This document shows positions 1 to 8,276 of a stretch of 36,106 nt of DNA, one piece after another (position 1 is the stretch's first letter; every line of letters begins with the position of its first letter). This DNA is from JBFWUW01 sp050247075. GTDB lineage: Bacteria; Planctomycetota; Planctomycetia; Pirellulales; JBFWUW01. The stretch lies in NCBI GenBank assembly GCA_050247075.1, contig JBFWUW010000068.1, forward strand, positions 1 through 36,106, written 5' to 3'. A program made the translations under genes and the position numbers. Under the pieces are notes generated by a model. It was not told the origin of the DNA. It made no database searches and saw nothing but the letters and a program-made list of their open reading frames with translations.

Positions 1-18
1 CTCGGCAATTTCCATCAT
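1..18 (-). CDS. 5' end of a leftward gene cut by the window edge
   Basis: Reading leftward from 18 there is an ATG-ATG followed by GAA ATT GCC GAG to the window edge. It is preceded by a purine-rich AGAGGG, six bases before the first ATG, and by a TATAAA box at 67-72 on the same strand. Only six codons are visible (M-M-E-I-A-E), so no function can be given. The call rests on the start codon, ribosome-binding site and -10-like box being in register; it could be chance. Confidence 0.35.
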
Positions 19-515
19 TGCGATCCCTCTCCGTGTCTTGGCAATTCGAACAGAAACGTGCCTAGATTTATAGCAAAAGCAATCTTGCCGCGCCAGCCTA
101 TTCTACGCAGAGTGCGCGATGGCCTTGAGCTGCTTACCGGCAATTATATAAATTATAGATAACTTGTAAGGGCACAAAATATTATTTATTACTGTTTTTC
201 AGGACGGACAAGCCGATTCGCTGACCAGAACCCGCGTGACATTGAAAAACGCCGCCTCCACCACCAAGGGCCAAACGGCCAAGGTTGGCAAGGGCTACGA
301 ATCGAGTCGCTTCGGATGCCGTAACTGCTTGAAAGCAAGCGATTTGCGAACATCCACAGTCTGCGCGTAGCGGTATTTCGTTAGAAATCGAACGATTTTC
401 CGAGAATTAGCGCAATCAACTGTCCGTTGCAACAGCGCTTTCCTCATATACGAGCAACGCCAGGGTCGTCCCGGCCAAACAGAACAAACCAACAACAAAC
501 AAGGAATTTTACGTC
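19..515. other. AT-rich divergent spacer without a recognisable gene
   Basis: About 500 bases between the leftward edge gene and the rightward secreted protein. The stretch 140-205 is strikingly AT-rich for this window. It contains TTGTAA at 164-169 and TATTAC at 187-192 with a 17-base spacer, a weak rightward promoter candidate about 320 bases before the next start codon. A leftward TATAAA lies at 67-72. The short reading frames here show no convincing start, codon bias or motif, so I call none of them a gene. Confidence 0.5.
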
Positions 516-1463
516 ATGGCTACTTTTCAACACCGCTCTGCTTTCGTCGCCAAGTGCCTGTTCACTGCCTTTGCCATCGCGGCCCTCTACTGTGCCGCGC
601 CGCACGCCCAGGCTGGCTTGTTCGACAAGATCAAGAAGGGGGTCAACAAGGCCGCGCAATCGACAGCCACCGCTGCCACATCGGCCGTCAATCAGACCAA
701 GAACTTTGGCCAGCAGGCCGGCAACGAGATCAAAACCGTTGGCCAGCAGGCCGGCAACGAAGTCAAGACGCAAGGCCAGGCCCTGGGAGAACAAGCCTAT
801 GCCCAGTTGAAGGACAACGTGGTCGAAAAGAACAAAGACCTGATGCGCGACACGGCCACTAACTGGCAAAAACTGATCTCCGAGAACAAGAACGATATCA
901 ACGCCATCTCCCAAGCCATCAAGAACAAGGATGGAAACGAGGCGGGCCGGCGGATTGTCAACCTGCTCAAGAACAACGGCGGCATGAAAAAACTGGTGGA
1001 GAACGCCCAGCAGAAGAAGTTTGGCTCGATCGTCTTCCTGACCAGTGCCAGCGGAGCGGCCGGTGTCGGCGGCTCGGGTGCCGTGGGAGAAGCCATCTCC
1101 ATCGACTCGCTGGTCCACTTCTTCAAATACGGCAGCTTTCCGCAAGGCAAGACCAACGCCTCACTGTTCCTGGCTGGCGGTCTAACGGTTGGGGCCAGCG
1201 GCGGCGGATCGGTGGATGCGGCTATCGGCTACACCATGGCCCAGCCCAACGATGTTGGCGGACCCAGCCTCGACCTGAATGTGGAACTGAACCTGGCCGC
1301 CGGAGGCAACACGGCCCTCTCCTTTGATCCAACCGACGGTGTGAACTTCAGCGGCTTCACCATCGGTGCCGCGGCGGGTGCCAAGTTCGACCTCAGCGGC
1401 GGAGTCAGCTATACCCAAGTGTTGCTCAACATCAAGGACCCTAACGACCCGTTCGCCCGGTAG
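516..1463 (+). CDS. secreted protein with LEA-like 11-residue repeats
   Basis: The product is 315 residues. Residues 1-33 form a Sec signal peptide with an AQA cleavage site just before GLFDKIKKG. Residues about 34-130 are alanine-, lysine-, asparagine- and glutamine-rich and clearly amphipathic. They include an 11-residue unit repeated in tandem (FGQQAGNEIKT, VGQQAGNEVKT, then a decayed QGQALGEQAYA), mirrored in the DNA as a 33-base repeat near 708-790. The remainder (about 170-315) is rich in glycine and alanine with alternating hydrophobic residues, suggesting beta structure. The 11-mer periodicity resembles LEA group 3 or apolipoprotein-type helices that lie on membranes or protect proteins. 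That is an analogy, not a family assignment. An AAGGA lies 12 bases before the ATG. The gene stands alone and is closed by the terminator at 1599. Confidence 0.8.
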   Translation: MATFQHRSAFVAKCLFTAFAIAALYCAAPHAQAGLFDKIKKGVNKAAQSTATAATSAVNQTKNFGQQAGNEIKTVGQQAGNEVKTQGQALGEQAYAQLKDNVVEKNKDLMRDTATNWQKLISENKNDINAISQAIKNKDGNEAGRRIVNLLKNNGGMKKLVENAQQKKFGSIVFLTSASGAAGVGGSGAVGEAISIDSLVHFFKYGSFPQGKTNASLFLAGGLTVGASGGGSVDAAIGYTMAQPNDVGGPSLDLNVELNLAAGGNTALSFDPTDGVNFSGFTIGAAAGAKFDLSGGVSYTQVLLNIKDPNDPFAR

Positions 1464-1536
1464 TGCAACGCCGCGAAGCAAATTTGAGCGACAAATCGCG
1501 GTTCCCAGGGGCCCCAGAGATGGAACGCGGATTGTC

Positions 1537-1560
1537 GCCGTCGGGAGACGGCTCCTACAG
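1537..1560 (+). repeat. hairpin plus TCCTACAG repeat, single copy
   Basis: A perfect 6-bp stem (GCCGTC at 1537-1542, GACGGC at 1547-1552) with a GGGA loop is followed directly by TCCTACAG (1553-1560). The same arrangement, a short perfect hairpin then a CCTACA tail, occurs twice at 8206-8258 with different stem sequences. The stem covaries while the tail is conserved, so it looks like a small dispersed palindromic element. Confidence 0.55.
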
Positions 1561-1598
1561 GCCAATCGGCCCGCCAGCAACAACTCGACGACCAATCC

Positions 1599-1640
1599 AG
1601 CGGAGTGCGGGTGCCATGTGCCCGCACTCCGCTTGTTTTA
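1599..1640 (+). terminator. rho-independent terminator of the secreted 315-aa protein gene
   Basis: A perfect 13-bp stem (1599-1611 with 1621-1633) encloses a 9-base loop and is followed by TGTTTTA. The stem is GC-rich. It sits about 135 bases after the stop codon of the upstream gene and before the promoter of the MoxR cluster. Confidence 0.8.
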
Positions 1641-1677
1641 TGGGCAAACAGGCGGTTTCTCCGCGCGAGGAATTTTC

Positions 1678-1707
1678 TGGACACTCCCTTTGAGGGATCG
1701 GTATAAC
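1678..1707 (+). promoter_or_regulatory. sigma70-like promoter of the MoxR/vWA cluster
   Basis: TGGACA (1678-1683, 5 of 6 matches to TTGACA) is separated by 18 bases from TATAAC (1702-1707, 5 of 6 matches to TATAAT). It lies just after the terminator at 1599-1640 and 45 bases before the MoxR start codon, with AGGGA just upstream of that ATG. Assigned by matching the consensus only. Confidence 0.5.
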
Positions 1708-1751
1708 CAACGTCGTGGCGGTATCGTTCTCGTTCTTCCAGGGATCAAACC

Positions 1752-2759
1752 ATGTCCACGTCCGCCAGTCCCGTTGAGATTGCGCGCGAACGAGTCGATG
1801 ATTTCGGCCGCCGCGTGCAGAGCATCCGAGCTAGCCTGCACCAGGTTGTGGTGGGGCAAGACGAAACCATCGACCAATTGCTGGTCTGCGCGCTGACGGG
1901 CTCGCACGGGCTGCTGGTGGGCGTGCCCGGCCTGGCCAAGACGCTGATGGTCAAGGCTTTGGCCGCGGCCTTCGATTGGAAGTTTGCTCGCGTGCAATTT
2001 ACGCCCGACCTGATGCCCTCGGACATTACCGGTTACGAACTGCTGGCCCGCGATGGCCAACGGAACGAACCCAGCATGACATTCCGCCGCGGGCCAATCT
2101 TTGCCAACCTGGTCCTGGCCGACGAAATCAACCGCGCTGCCCCCAAGACCCAATCGGCACTGCTAGAGGCAATGGCCGAGCAGCACGTCACCGTGGGGGG
2201 CCAGACTTACCCTCTGGAGACGCCGTTTCTGGTCGTGGCCACGCAAAACCCGATCGAGCAAGAAGGGACCTATCCCTTGCCCGAGGCGCAGCTTGACCGC
2301 TTTATGATGGAGATCCGCGTGGGCTACCCCACGCCCGAGCAAGAAGAAGAAATCGTGGTCAAGACCACGCAAGCGGCCGTGCCGCTGCCGCGGGCGGTGT
2401 TCGACTGCGACAGTTTTATCCAGTTGCAAGAGCTGGTCCGATCCGCCCCTGTCGCGCAAAACGTGGCGGCTTATGCGGTGCGGCTGTGCGGTTCCAGCCG
2501 GCCCGACGACCGCCGCGCCGGCGACTTCGTCAAAGACTACGTGGCTTGGGGGGCTGGCCCGCGCGGTTCGCAAAACTTGGTGTTGGCGGCCAAAGCCCAG
2601 GCCTTGTTGGAGGGCCGCACGGCCCCCACCGCCCAAGACGTGCAAGCCGTGGCCCTGCCGATCTTGCGGCACCGGATCATCGTCAACCACCGCGCCGTGG
2701 GAGATGGCATGACAGCCACCGGCATCGTCGAGAAGCTGCTGCGGGATACGCCATGCTGA
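1752..2759 (+). CDS. MoxR-family AAA+ ATPase
   Basis: The product is 335 residues, the usual length for MoxR proteins. Walker A is GVPGLAKT (57-64), the A-K-T form typical of MoxR. Walker B is LVLADEIN (120-127), with a sensor motif ATQNP (163-167) and the family hallmark EGTYPLPEAQLDRF (171-184). MoxR ATPases are cytosolic chaperone-like enzymes that work with vWA proteins to mature or insert metal cofactors and complexes. Here the next three genes encode DUF58 and vWA proteins, the classic arrangement. AGGGA precedes the ATG. The stop overlaps the next start within ATGCTGA, so the two are probably translationally coupled. The family call is firm; the client of the complex is unknown. Confidence 0.95.
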   Translation: MSTSASPVEIARERVDDFGRRVQSIRASLHQVVVGQDETIDQLLVCALTGSHGLLVGVPGLAKTLMVKALAAAFDWKFARVQFTPDLMPSDITGYELLARDGQRNEPSMTFRRGPIFANLVLADEINRAAPKTQSALLEAMAEQHVTVGGQTYPLETPFLVVATQNPIEQEGTYPLPEAQLDRFMMEIRVGYPTPEQEEEIVVKTTQAAVPLPRAVFDCDSFIQLQELVRSAPVAQNVAAYAVRLCGSSRPDDRRAGDFVKDYVAWGAGPRGSQNLVLAAKAQALLEGRTAPTAQDVQAVALPILRHRIIVNHRAVGDGMTATGIVEKLLRDTPC

Positions 2760-3667
2760 ACACCGGCGCGGCCAGCCGCTTTCTCGATCTGCGTGCCCTG
2801 GCGGCACTGGCCCACATGCGGTTTGTCACGCGGCGGCGCATCGATGGTGCCTTTAGCGGCCGGCATCAATCTCGCCAACAAGGCGGGGCGGGGGAATTCG
2901 TCGACTACCGCGAATACTCACACGGAGAAGACCTGCGCCGCTTGGATTGGAAGGCGCTAGCCCGCACCGAACGGGCTTATATCAAACTGTACCAGGACGA
3001 AACCAATCTACGATGCACGCTGGCGCTGGACACCAGCCGGTCGATGCTGTTCGGCCAGGCCGCGGCCAATTCCACCGCCGGTTCAAAGCTGGAATATGCC
3101 CAATACCTGGCCACGGCCTTGAGCCATGTGATTGGCCTGGCGCAAGACCAGGTGGGGCTGGCCGTGCTGGGGAGCCGCTTGCAAGAACTTTTGCCTCCCG
3201 GCAGCACGGGTACGCACCTGTCTGGCATCTATTCGCATATCGCGGCGCTGCAAGCCCAGCCAACGCTGACGTTGGCACCCGCCTTGCAAGATTTGTTTGC
3301 CCGCGGCGGCCGCCGCGGAGTGTTGCTGCTGATGAGCGATTTTCTGGTGGACGATTTAGAAGAGGCCTTTGCCGCCTTGCGGCTGTTTCGGCATCGCCAG
3401 TGGGAAGTCATCGTACTGCACCTGGTTCATCCCGATGAGGAACGCTTGCCCGACGGCGGTGCCTTCCGGTTTGAAGGGCTAGAGAACGAAGGTCAGGTCG
3501 CCTGCACGCCGGCCGAGATCAGGGCCAGCTACCAGGAACTGTTCGCCCGGCATCTGGCGATGGTCCGCACGTTATCGTTGTCGGGGGGCTGCGATTACCG
3601 CCGCGTCTCCACGCAGACATCCTATTTGAAGACGCTGGGCGGTTTTTTGGTGGAACGGTCGGGTTAG
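2753..3667 (+). CDS. DUF58 domain protein (vWA-like)
   Basis: The product is 304 residues starting with MLNTGAASRF. The open frame runs upstream to 2486, but that part overlaps the MoxR gene. The ATG at 2753 overlaps the MoxR stop in ATGCTGA and fits the family N-terminus. The DUF58 signature EFVDYREYSHGEDLRRLDWK is at residues 48-67. It is followed by a vWA-like segment with DTSRS (93-97), a MIDAS-type DxSxS metal-binding motif. DUF58 proteins are regular partners of MoxR ATPases and form the cytosolic arm of these clusters. No signal peptide is visible. What it acts on cannot be told from sequence. Confidence 0.93.
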   Translation: MLNTGAASRFLDLRALAALAHMRFVTRRRIDGAFSGRHQSRQQGGAGEFVDYREYSHGEDLRRLDWKALARTERAYIKLYQDETNLRCTLALDTSRSMLFGQAAANSTAGSKLEYAQYLATALSHVIGLAQDQVGLAVLGSRLQELLPPGSTGTHLSGIYSHIAALQAQPTLTLAPALQDLFARGGRRGVLLLMSDFLVDDLEEAFAALRLFRHRQWEVIVLHLVHPDEERLPDGGAFRFEGLENEGQVACTPAEIRASYQELFARHLAMVRTLSLSGGCDYRRVSTQTSYLKTLGGFLVERSG

Positions 3668-3689
3668 AACATCCAGGCGCATCATCACC

Positions 3690-5807
3690 ATGAGCGTGTT
3701 GCATCCGTGGGCGATTGGGTTAGGCACGGCGGCCTTGCTGCTGCCCATCTTGATCCATTGGCTGACGCGGCCGCGGCCCGTGCGGATGCCGATCTCCACA
3801 CTGCGATTTGTGCGGCAAGCCATTCGCCAGCAACGCAGCCGGCATCGGCTGCGCGACTGGCTAATCTTGGCCCTGCGGACGTTGGCGGTGGCTTGTATTG
3901 GGCTGGCCTTGGCCCGGCCTCTGGTGGGCAGCCGCCCCTTGGTCGGCGGCGACGAACCGGCTAACGCCGTCCGCGTGGTGATTTTGGATGTCAGCCAGAG
4001 TATGGCTGCCGTCGATCACGGCATGGCCGCGGTGGAGCGCGCCAGGGCCGCGGCCAGCCGCTTCTTGTCCGACCAACGCGGCTTGAAGGCCAATCTGATC
4101 TTGGCGGGTGCCGCGCCCCAGGCAGCCTTCGCGGAACCGTCTGGTAATTTCGCGGCTCTGCGCGAGGAACTGGGCCGTTGCGCCTCCCGGCCCGAAAGGC
4201 TGAACATCAAGGCAGCCTTGGATTCCGCCGGGCAGATGCTGGCCCAAGCGCCGGGCGGGTCCGAGCTGCGCCGGGAGCTCGTCGTGATAAGTGACTTTCA
4301 GCGCACGGCCTGGGCCAGTGCCGACTTTTCCGTCTTGCCGGAATCGACCCGGATTCAATTGGAATCTGTCGCGCCGGCCAGCACGCCCGACAACGTAGGG
4401 CTGCTGGCCGTTCACTGGCCAGGCCGCGGTGAGGCTGGCCAGGCCACAACGCTGGAGGTAGAAGTCGGCAATTACACCTCCGCCGCCCGGCCGATCCAGG
4501 TGGAAGTGGCGGTTGGTTCCACGCTGCGGCGGCTGGAGGGGACTTGCCCGCCGATGGCCACATTGCGGCTGAGCGATTCGTTCGCACTGGCTGAAGCTGG
4601 CTGGCGGACGGGCGAAGCGCGACTGCTGGATTTGCCAGACGCGTTGGCGGCCGACAACACCAGGGCCTTTGCCGTCGATGTGCAGCGTCCTCCCCGGTAT
4701 CTGCTGCTGACGCGGCAGCCGGCCAGCCTCAAACCGTCATCGACCTTCTATCTGCAACAGGCGCTGGAACGCCCATCCACGCCCCAGGATGGCGGCACAC
4801 CCGCCGCCTCATCGCCGTGGCAACGTCTCGACCCGGCCCTGGCCAGCCATGACATGATCTCCTCCGCCGATTTGATTCTGCTCGATCATCCGGGCAAGTT
4901 GTCGCAAGAGTTGACCGGGTTGTTGGCCTCCCTGCTCAAACGGGGCCGCGGGTTGTTGTATGTCTCCGCGGAACCGGTCGATGCGGCCAACCTGGCGGGT
5001 CTGGCCGCCGCCGCTGGCAGCAACCTGCAATTGCCCGTCGAGTTTGCGCCTGCCGCTGGCGGCCGGCACCGGCATGGCCTTTCCATTGCGGCGGCCCGCC
5101 GCGATCAATCACCCTTTAGCGTCTTTGGTGATAGCCTGCTGGCGTTGATTGGCTCGCTCCGGTTCTCCGGCGGGCTCGATACCCGGTCCGTTCCCGGCAC
5201 CCTGGCCGACGACGTATTGGCAACTTTCAGCGACCGATCGGCTTGCCTGGTGGTAGGCAATTGCGGGTCGGGGACTCTGGCCGTGTTGAACCTCGATCTG
5301 AACGAATCGGACTTGGCGGTTTCGGCCATGTTCGTGCCGTTGGTCCAAGAGCTGGCCGATCGATTGTTGGCCACCAGAAAAGCAACCTTGGATATGGCCT
5401 GCGGAGAACCGTGGGCCGCGTATCTGCCCGCCGAGGCCGGGCCGGCAACGGGCCTGGCCATCTTCGGGCCGGTCGAATCTGGCACGGCGGCCGAGGGAGA
5501 GTTGCAGCAAGAAGCGGCGGGCGTGCTATGGCGCACGGCAGCGGCGGGACCGCCCGGCGCTTACCGTATTGAGCGCGACGGACAAACGGTGTTCGCGGCG
5601 GCCGCCGCATTGTCGGCGGATGAGAGCGACTTGCGGCCGCTGCCGTTTGACGTGTTGACGGAACGGTTGGCTGGCGGACGCCAGATCGACTATCGCACGG
5701 CCACGGCGACGGCGGGACAACGCGACGATCTGTGGGTCTGGCTGGCCGTGGCTTGCGTAGGGTTCATGCTGGCGGAATGGCTGGCATTGCGGTTTTTTGG
5801 AAATTGA
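3690..5807 (+). CDS. BatA-like membrane protein with vWA domain
   Basis: The product is 705 residues. The N-terminus has the BatA-type layout: a hydrophobic segment (about 7-24), the RPRPVRMPISTLRFV stretch, and a second membrane segment (about 57-75). A vWA domain follows with DVSQS (100-104) as its MIDAS motif. The long middle part looks extracytoplasmic, and the C-terminus ends in a membrane helix (about 680-702). This is the architecture of membrane vWA proteins encoded beside MoxR and DUF58 in planctomycetes, related to the Bacteroides aerotolerance (Bat) proteins. It starts 22 bases after the DUF58 stop. The middle region probably holds an amidotransferase-like fold, but I could not confirm this by eye. 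Confidence 0.87.
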   Translation: MSVLHPWAIGLGTAALLLPILIHWLTRPRPVRMPISTLRFVRQAIRQQRSRHRLRDWLILALRTLAVACIGLALARPLVGSRPLVGGDEPANAVRVVILDVSQSMAAVDHGMAAVERARAAASRFLSDQRGLKANLILAGAAPQAAFAEPSGNFAALREELGRCASRPERLNIKAALDSAGQMLAQAPGGSELRRELVVISDFQRTAWASADFSVLPESTRIQLESVAPASTPDNVGLLAVHWPGRGEAGQATTLEVEVGNYTSAARPIQVEVAVGSTLRRLEGTCPPMATLRLSDSFALAEAGWRTGEARLLDLPDALAADNTRAFAVDVQRPPRYLLLTRQPASLKPSSTFYLQQALERPSTPQDGGTPAASSPWQRLDPALASHDMISSADLILLDHPGKLSQELTGLLASLLKRGRGLLYVSAEPVDAANLAGLAAAAGSNLQLPVEFAPAAGGRHRHGLSIAAARRDQSPFSVFGDSLLALIGSLRFSGGLDTRSVPGTLADDVLATFSDRSACLVVGNCGSGTLAVLNLDLNESDLAVSAMFVPLVQELADRLLATRKATLDMACGEPWAAYLPAEAGPATGLAIFGPVESGTAAEGELQQEAAGVLWRTAAAGPPGAYRIERDGQTVFAAAAALSADESDLRPLPFDVLTERLAGGRQIDYRTATATAGQRDDLWVWLAVACVGFMLAEWLALRFFGN

Positions 5808-5811
5808 TGGC

Positions 5812-8148
5812 ATGAGTTCGCTGACATTCTTACCGCTGGTACCGCTGGCCTTGTGGTCCGCTTTGGCGCTGGCCGCGGCCGCCTTGCTGGCCACCTACGC
5901 GCGCGACAGCCGCGGGAGGACCGCCCCCTCGCGGCGGCGGTGGATTATCGGCTTGATGGGCCTGGGGCTGCTGCTGCCGATGCTGGTGCTGTTGAATCCG
6001 ACCTGGGTCGAGCGCATTCCCCCTCCCGGCGGCAAGCCGTTGTTGACCATTTTGATCGACGCCTCGGCCAGCATGGCGGCCAACGATGGCGACGATGGCC
6101 GGTCCCGCTTTGACACCGCCAAGGCCATCGCCGCCCGCTCGGCCAGCGACTTGTCTTCCGACTACGACGTGGCCATCCGTACTTTCTCCGCTGAATCGGC
6201 ACTCGCCACGACCGGCGAACTTGCCCAACGGCAGCCCGACGGCCAATCGACCGATCTGGCCACGGCCATCGACCAGAGCTTGCTGGCCGATTGGGCGGCG
6301 GGGCAGGCAATGTTGGTCCTTAGCGACGGTATCCACAACGCAGGCGGGTTGGGCAACGTGTTCGCGGCGGCGCGGCGGGGCCGCGCCATGGCGGCTCCGA
6401 TCTTTACCCGTGCCATTGGCGGCACGGCCGCCGTCCGCGATTTAGACGTCCAGTTGCAGTCGCCGCAAGAACTTTCCTTCGTGGGTCAAACAGCGCCCGT
6501 TTCCGTGCTGCTGCGGCAACAAGGGTTGGCGGGCAACACGGCCCAAATATCGTTGTGGCAAGGCGAGAAGGAAGTAGCCCAGCAGCAAATGACGCTAGGC
6601 GATGAAGCAGAGACGGTCGCAACGTTTCAAGTCGGCCAGCCCAACAGCGGGCTGTACACTTACGAAGTCCGCGTCGCCCCGGTGACAGACGAAGTTACCG
6701 AGTTGAACAACACGGCCACCCTGGTGTTGCGGGTGATCGACGAACCGATTCGCGTGCTGCTGCTGGAAGGCAAGCCGTACTGGGACACGCGGTTTCTGGT
6801 GCGGACCTTGGCGGCGGACCCTTCCATCGAACTTGTCACCGTGGTTCGCATGGCGGAAGGCCGCCTGCTAGAGCGCGTGATTGCGCCGGCGGCCGCTGCT
6901 TCGTCAGCCGCGTCCAACGATTCGACGGAGAAAGAACAACCCGCGAAAAGAGATCCTGCCGAGGACACCGCTGCCGAGAGAGCTTCCGACAGCACGGCCC
7001 GGCAAGAGCAATGGAAAATTCGTACCGACGTGGCTGAGGTGCTGGGGGGGACGGATTCGTTACAAGGCTACCAGTTGCTGGTCTTGGGGCGCGACGCCGA
7101 TGTCTTTTTAACTCCTCAAGCTTTAGACAACATCAAACGCTGGCTGGGGCGCGACGGCGGGTCGCTGGTCTGTTTTCGCGGTGCGCCAGCCACGCAGGTG
7201 CCGCAAGAGTTGGATGCCTTGCTGCCCGTGCGGCTGGCACCGGGCCGCGAAACACGGTTTCGCGTGCAAATGACCGATCGCGGCCGAGAGCTGCGCTGGC
7301 TGACGCAGCCGTTGTCGGGCGAGGCCGACTCCTTGGCCGCCTTGCCGGCGCTGGCCACGGCCCATCAGTCGGCCGGGGCACGCCCCTTGGCCGTGGTGCT
7401 GGCCGCCAGTCTGAGCGATGGCGGGCAGATCGTGCAGCCGGTCATTTCACACCAGCCGTTTGGCAGTGGGCAAACCATCGTGGTCGAGGGGGCGGGCATG
7501 TGGCGCTGGGCCTTCATGGCGCCAGAGTTCCAACGGCACGAGGCTGTTTACGGTACGCTGTGGCAAAGCCTGATCCGCTGGATCGTCTCGCACGCCGGTT
7601 TGCTCCCCACCCAGCAGATGTTGCTTCGCGGCGACAAAGTTGTTTTTAGTCCGCACGAAACCGCCACGGCCACCATGCTCATTCGGCCCGAGGCTTTCGC
7701 GGGCGAACCGCCCTCCTTGCTGTTGGAAGGGGGCCCGCTGCCGGAACCGCGGCCCATTTCCGCCCATGCAGTCGCCGAGGACGACGGCGTCTACCGCGTG
7801 GTGCTCGGTTCCCTGCCCGAAGGACGTTACCAATTGCATGCCACCGGGGAACTGGCCAACGATCCCGCTGCGCGGGCGGCGTTCGACGTTCGACCCGACA
7901 CCCGCGAGCAGGTCGATCTAACGGCCCGGCCCGACATTTTGGCCCGGCTGTCTCAAGAAAGCGGCGGAGAGGAACTTTCCGAAACAACCCCGGATAAAAT
8001 CGCCCAGGCGGTGCGAGAGCGCCTGCAACGTAACCAACCCGACCATGTCCGCCGCACTCCCGCCTGGGATCGCTGGTGGGTCTTGGCCGGCATTTGCGCC
8101 GTGTGGGCCACGGCCTGGGGCGTGCGCCGCGCGAGCGGATTGGTGTAA
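5812..8148 (+). CDS. membrane vWA domain protein with amidotransferase-like region
   Basis: The product is 778 residues from the ATG at 5812, four bases after the previous stop. A TTG at 5797 would add five residues and overlap the upstream gene, so it is less likely. Two N-terminal membrane helices (about 5-29 and 44-62) are followed by a vWA domain with DASAS (83-87) as MIDAS motif. Next come Ig-like segments, a low-complexity Ala/Ser/Glu linker (about 360-400), and a region that may adopt the class I glutamine-amidotransferase-like fold seen in such planctomycete proteins. A C-terminal helix begins near WWVLAGICAVW. It is a paralogue-like partner of the preceding BatA-like protein, and both are expected to present large domains to the periplasm. 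Confidence 0.87.
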   Translation: MSSLTFLPLVPLALWSALALAAAALLATYARDSRGRTAPSRRRWIIGLMGLGLLLPMLVLLNPTWVERIPPPGGKPLLTILIDASASMAANDGDDGRSRFDTAKAIAARSASDLSSDYDVAIRTFSAESALATTGELAQRQPDGQSTDLATAIDQSLLADWAAGQAMLVLSDGIHNAGGLGNVFAAARRGRAMAAPIFTRAIGGTAAVRDLDVQLQSPQELSFVGQTAPVSVLLRQQGLAGNTAQISLWQGEKEVAQQQMTLGDEAETVATFQVGQPNSGLYTYEVRVAPVTDEVTELNNTATLVLRVIDEPIRVLLLEGKPYWDTRFLVRTLAADPSIELVTVVRMAEGRLLERVIAPAAAASSAASNDSTEKEQPAKRDPAEDTAAERASDSTARQEQWKIRTDVAEVLGGTDSLQGYQLLVLGRDADVFLTPQALDNIKRWLGRDGGSLVCFRGAPATQVPQELDALLPVRLAPGRETRFRVQMTDRGRELRWLTQPLSGEADSLAALPALATAHQSAGARPLAVVLAASLSDGGQIVQPVISHQPFGSGQTIVVEGAGMWRWAFMAPEFQRHEAVYGTLWQSLIRWIVSHAGLLPTQQMLLRGDKVVFSPHETATATMLIRPEAFAGEPPSLLLEGGPLPEPRPISAHAVAEDDGVYRVVLGSLPEGRYQLHATGELANDPAARAAFDVRPDTREQVDLTARPDILARLSQESGGEELSETTPDKIAQAVRERLQRNQPDHVRRTPAWDRWWVLAGICAVWATAWGVRRASGLV

Positions 8149-8205
8149 AGAAGGTTGCGGGAGGCGGTTTCCTAGCCGATCGATTCGAGAGATGTCGTTC
8201 CCGTT

Positions 8206-8258
8206 GGCGTCATAAACGCCCCCTACAATACAATCGGCGATGGAATCGCCTCCTACAG
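8206..8258 (+). repeat. two tandem hairpin plus CCTACA repeats
   Basis: The first copy has a stem GGCGT (8206-8210) and ACGCC (8216-8220) followed by CCCTACAA. The second has GGCGAT (8236-8241) and ATCGCC (8245-8250) with a 3-base loop, followed by TCCTACAG (8251-8258). The tail matches the copy at 1553-1560. The pair sits in the 128-base gap before the DUF4175-like gene. Confidence 0.55.
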
Positions 8259-8276
8259 CAAACTGGAAAAATCGTC

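Noticed and set aside
444..1145. 233-residue leftward frame over the first secreted-protein gene
   Set aside because: It mirrors the plus-strand gene, which has a signal peptide, tandem repeats, ribosome-binding site and terminator; the mirror frame has none.
2486..2752. N-terminal extension of the DUF58 gene
   Set aside because: It overlaps the MoxR coding sequence. The ATG at 2753 overlapping the MoxR stop is the normal arrangement and matches the family N-terminus.
8076..8276. N-terminal extension of the DUF4175-like gene
   Set aside because: It overlaps the end of the vWA gene and reads through the hairpin repeats; the ATG at 8277 starts sensible protein.
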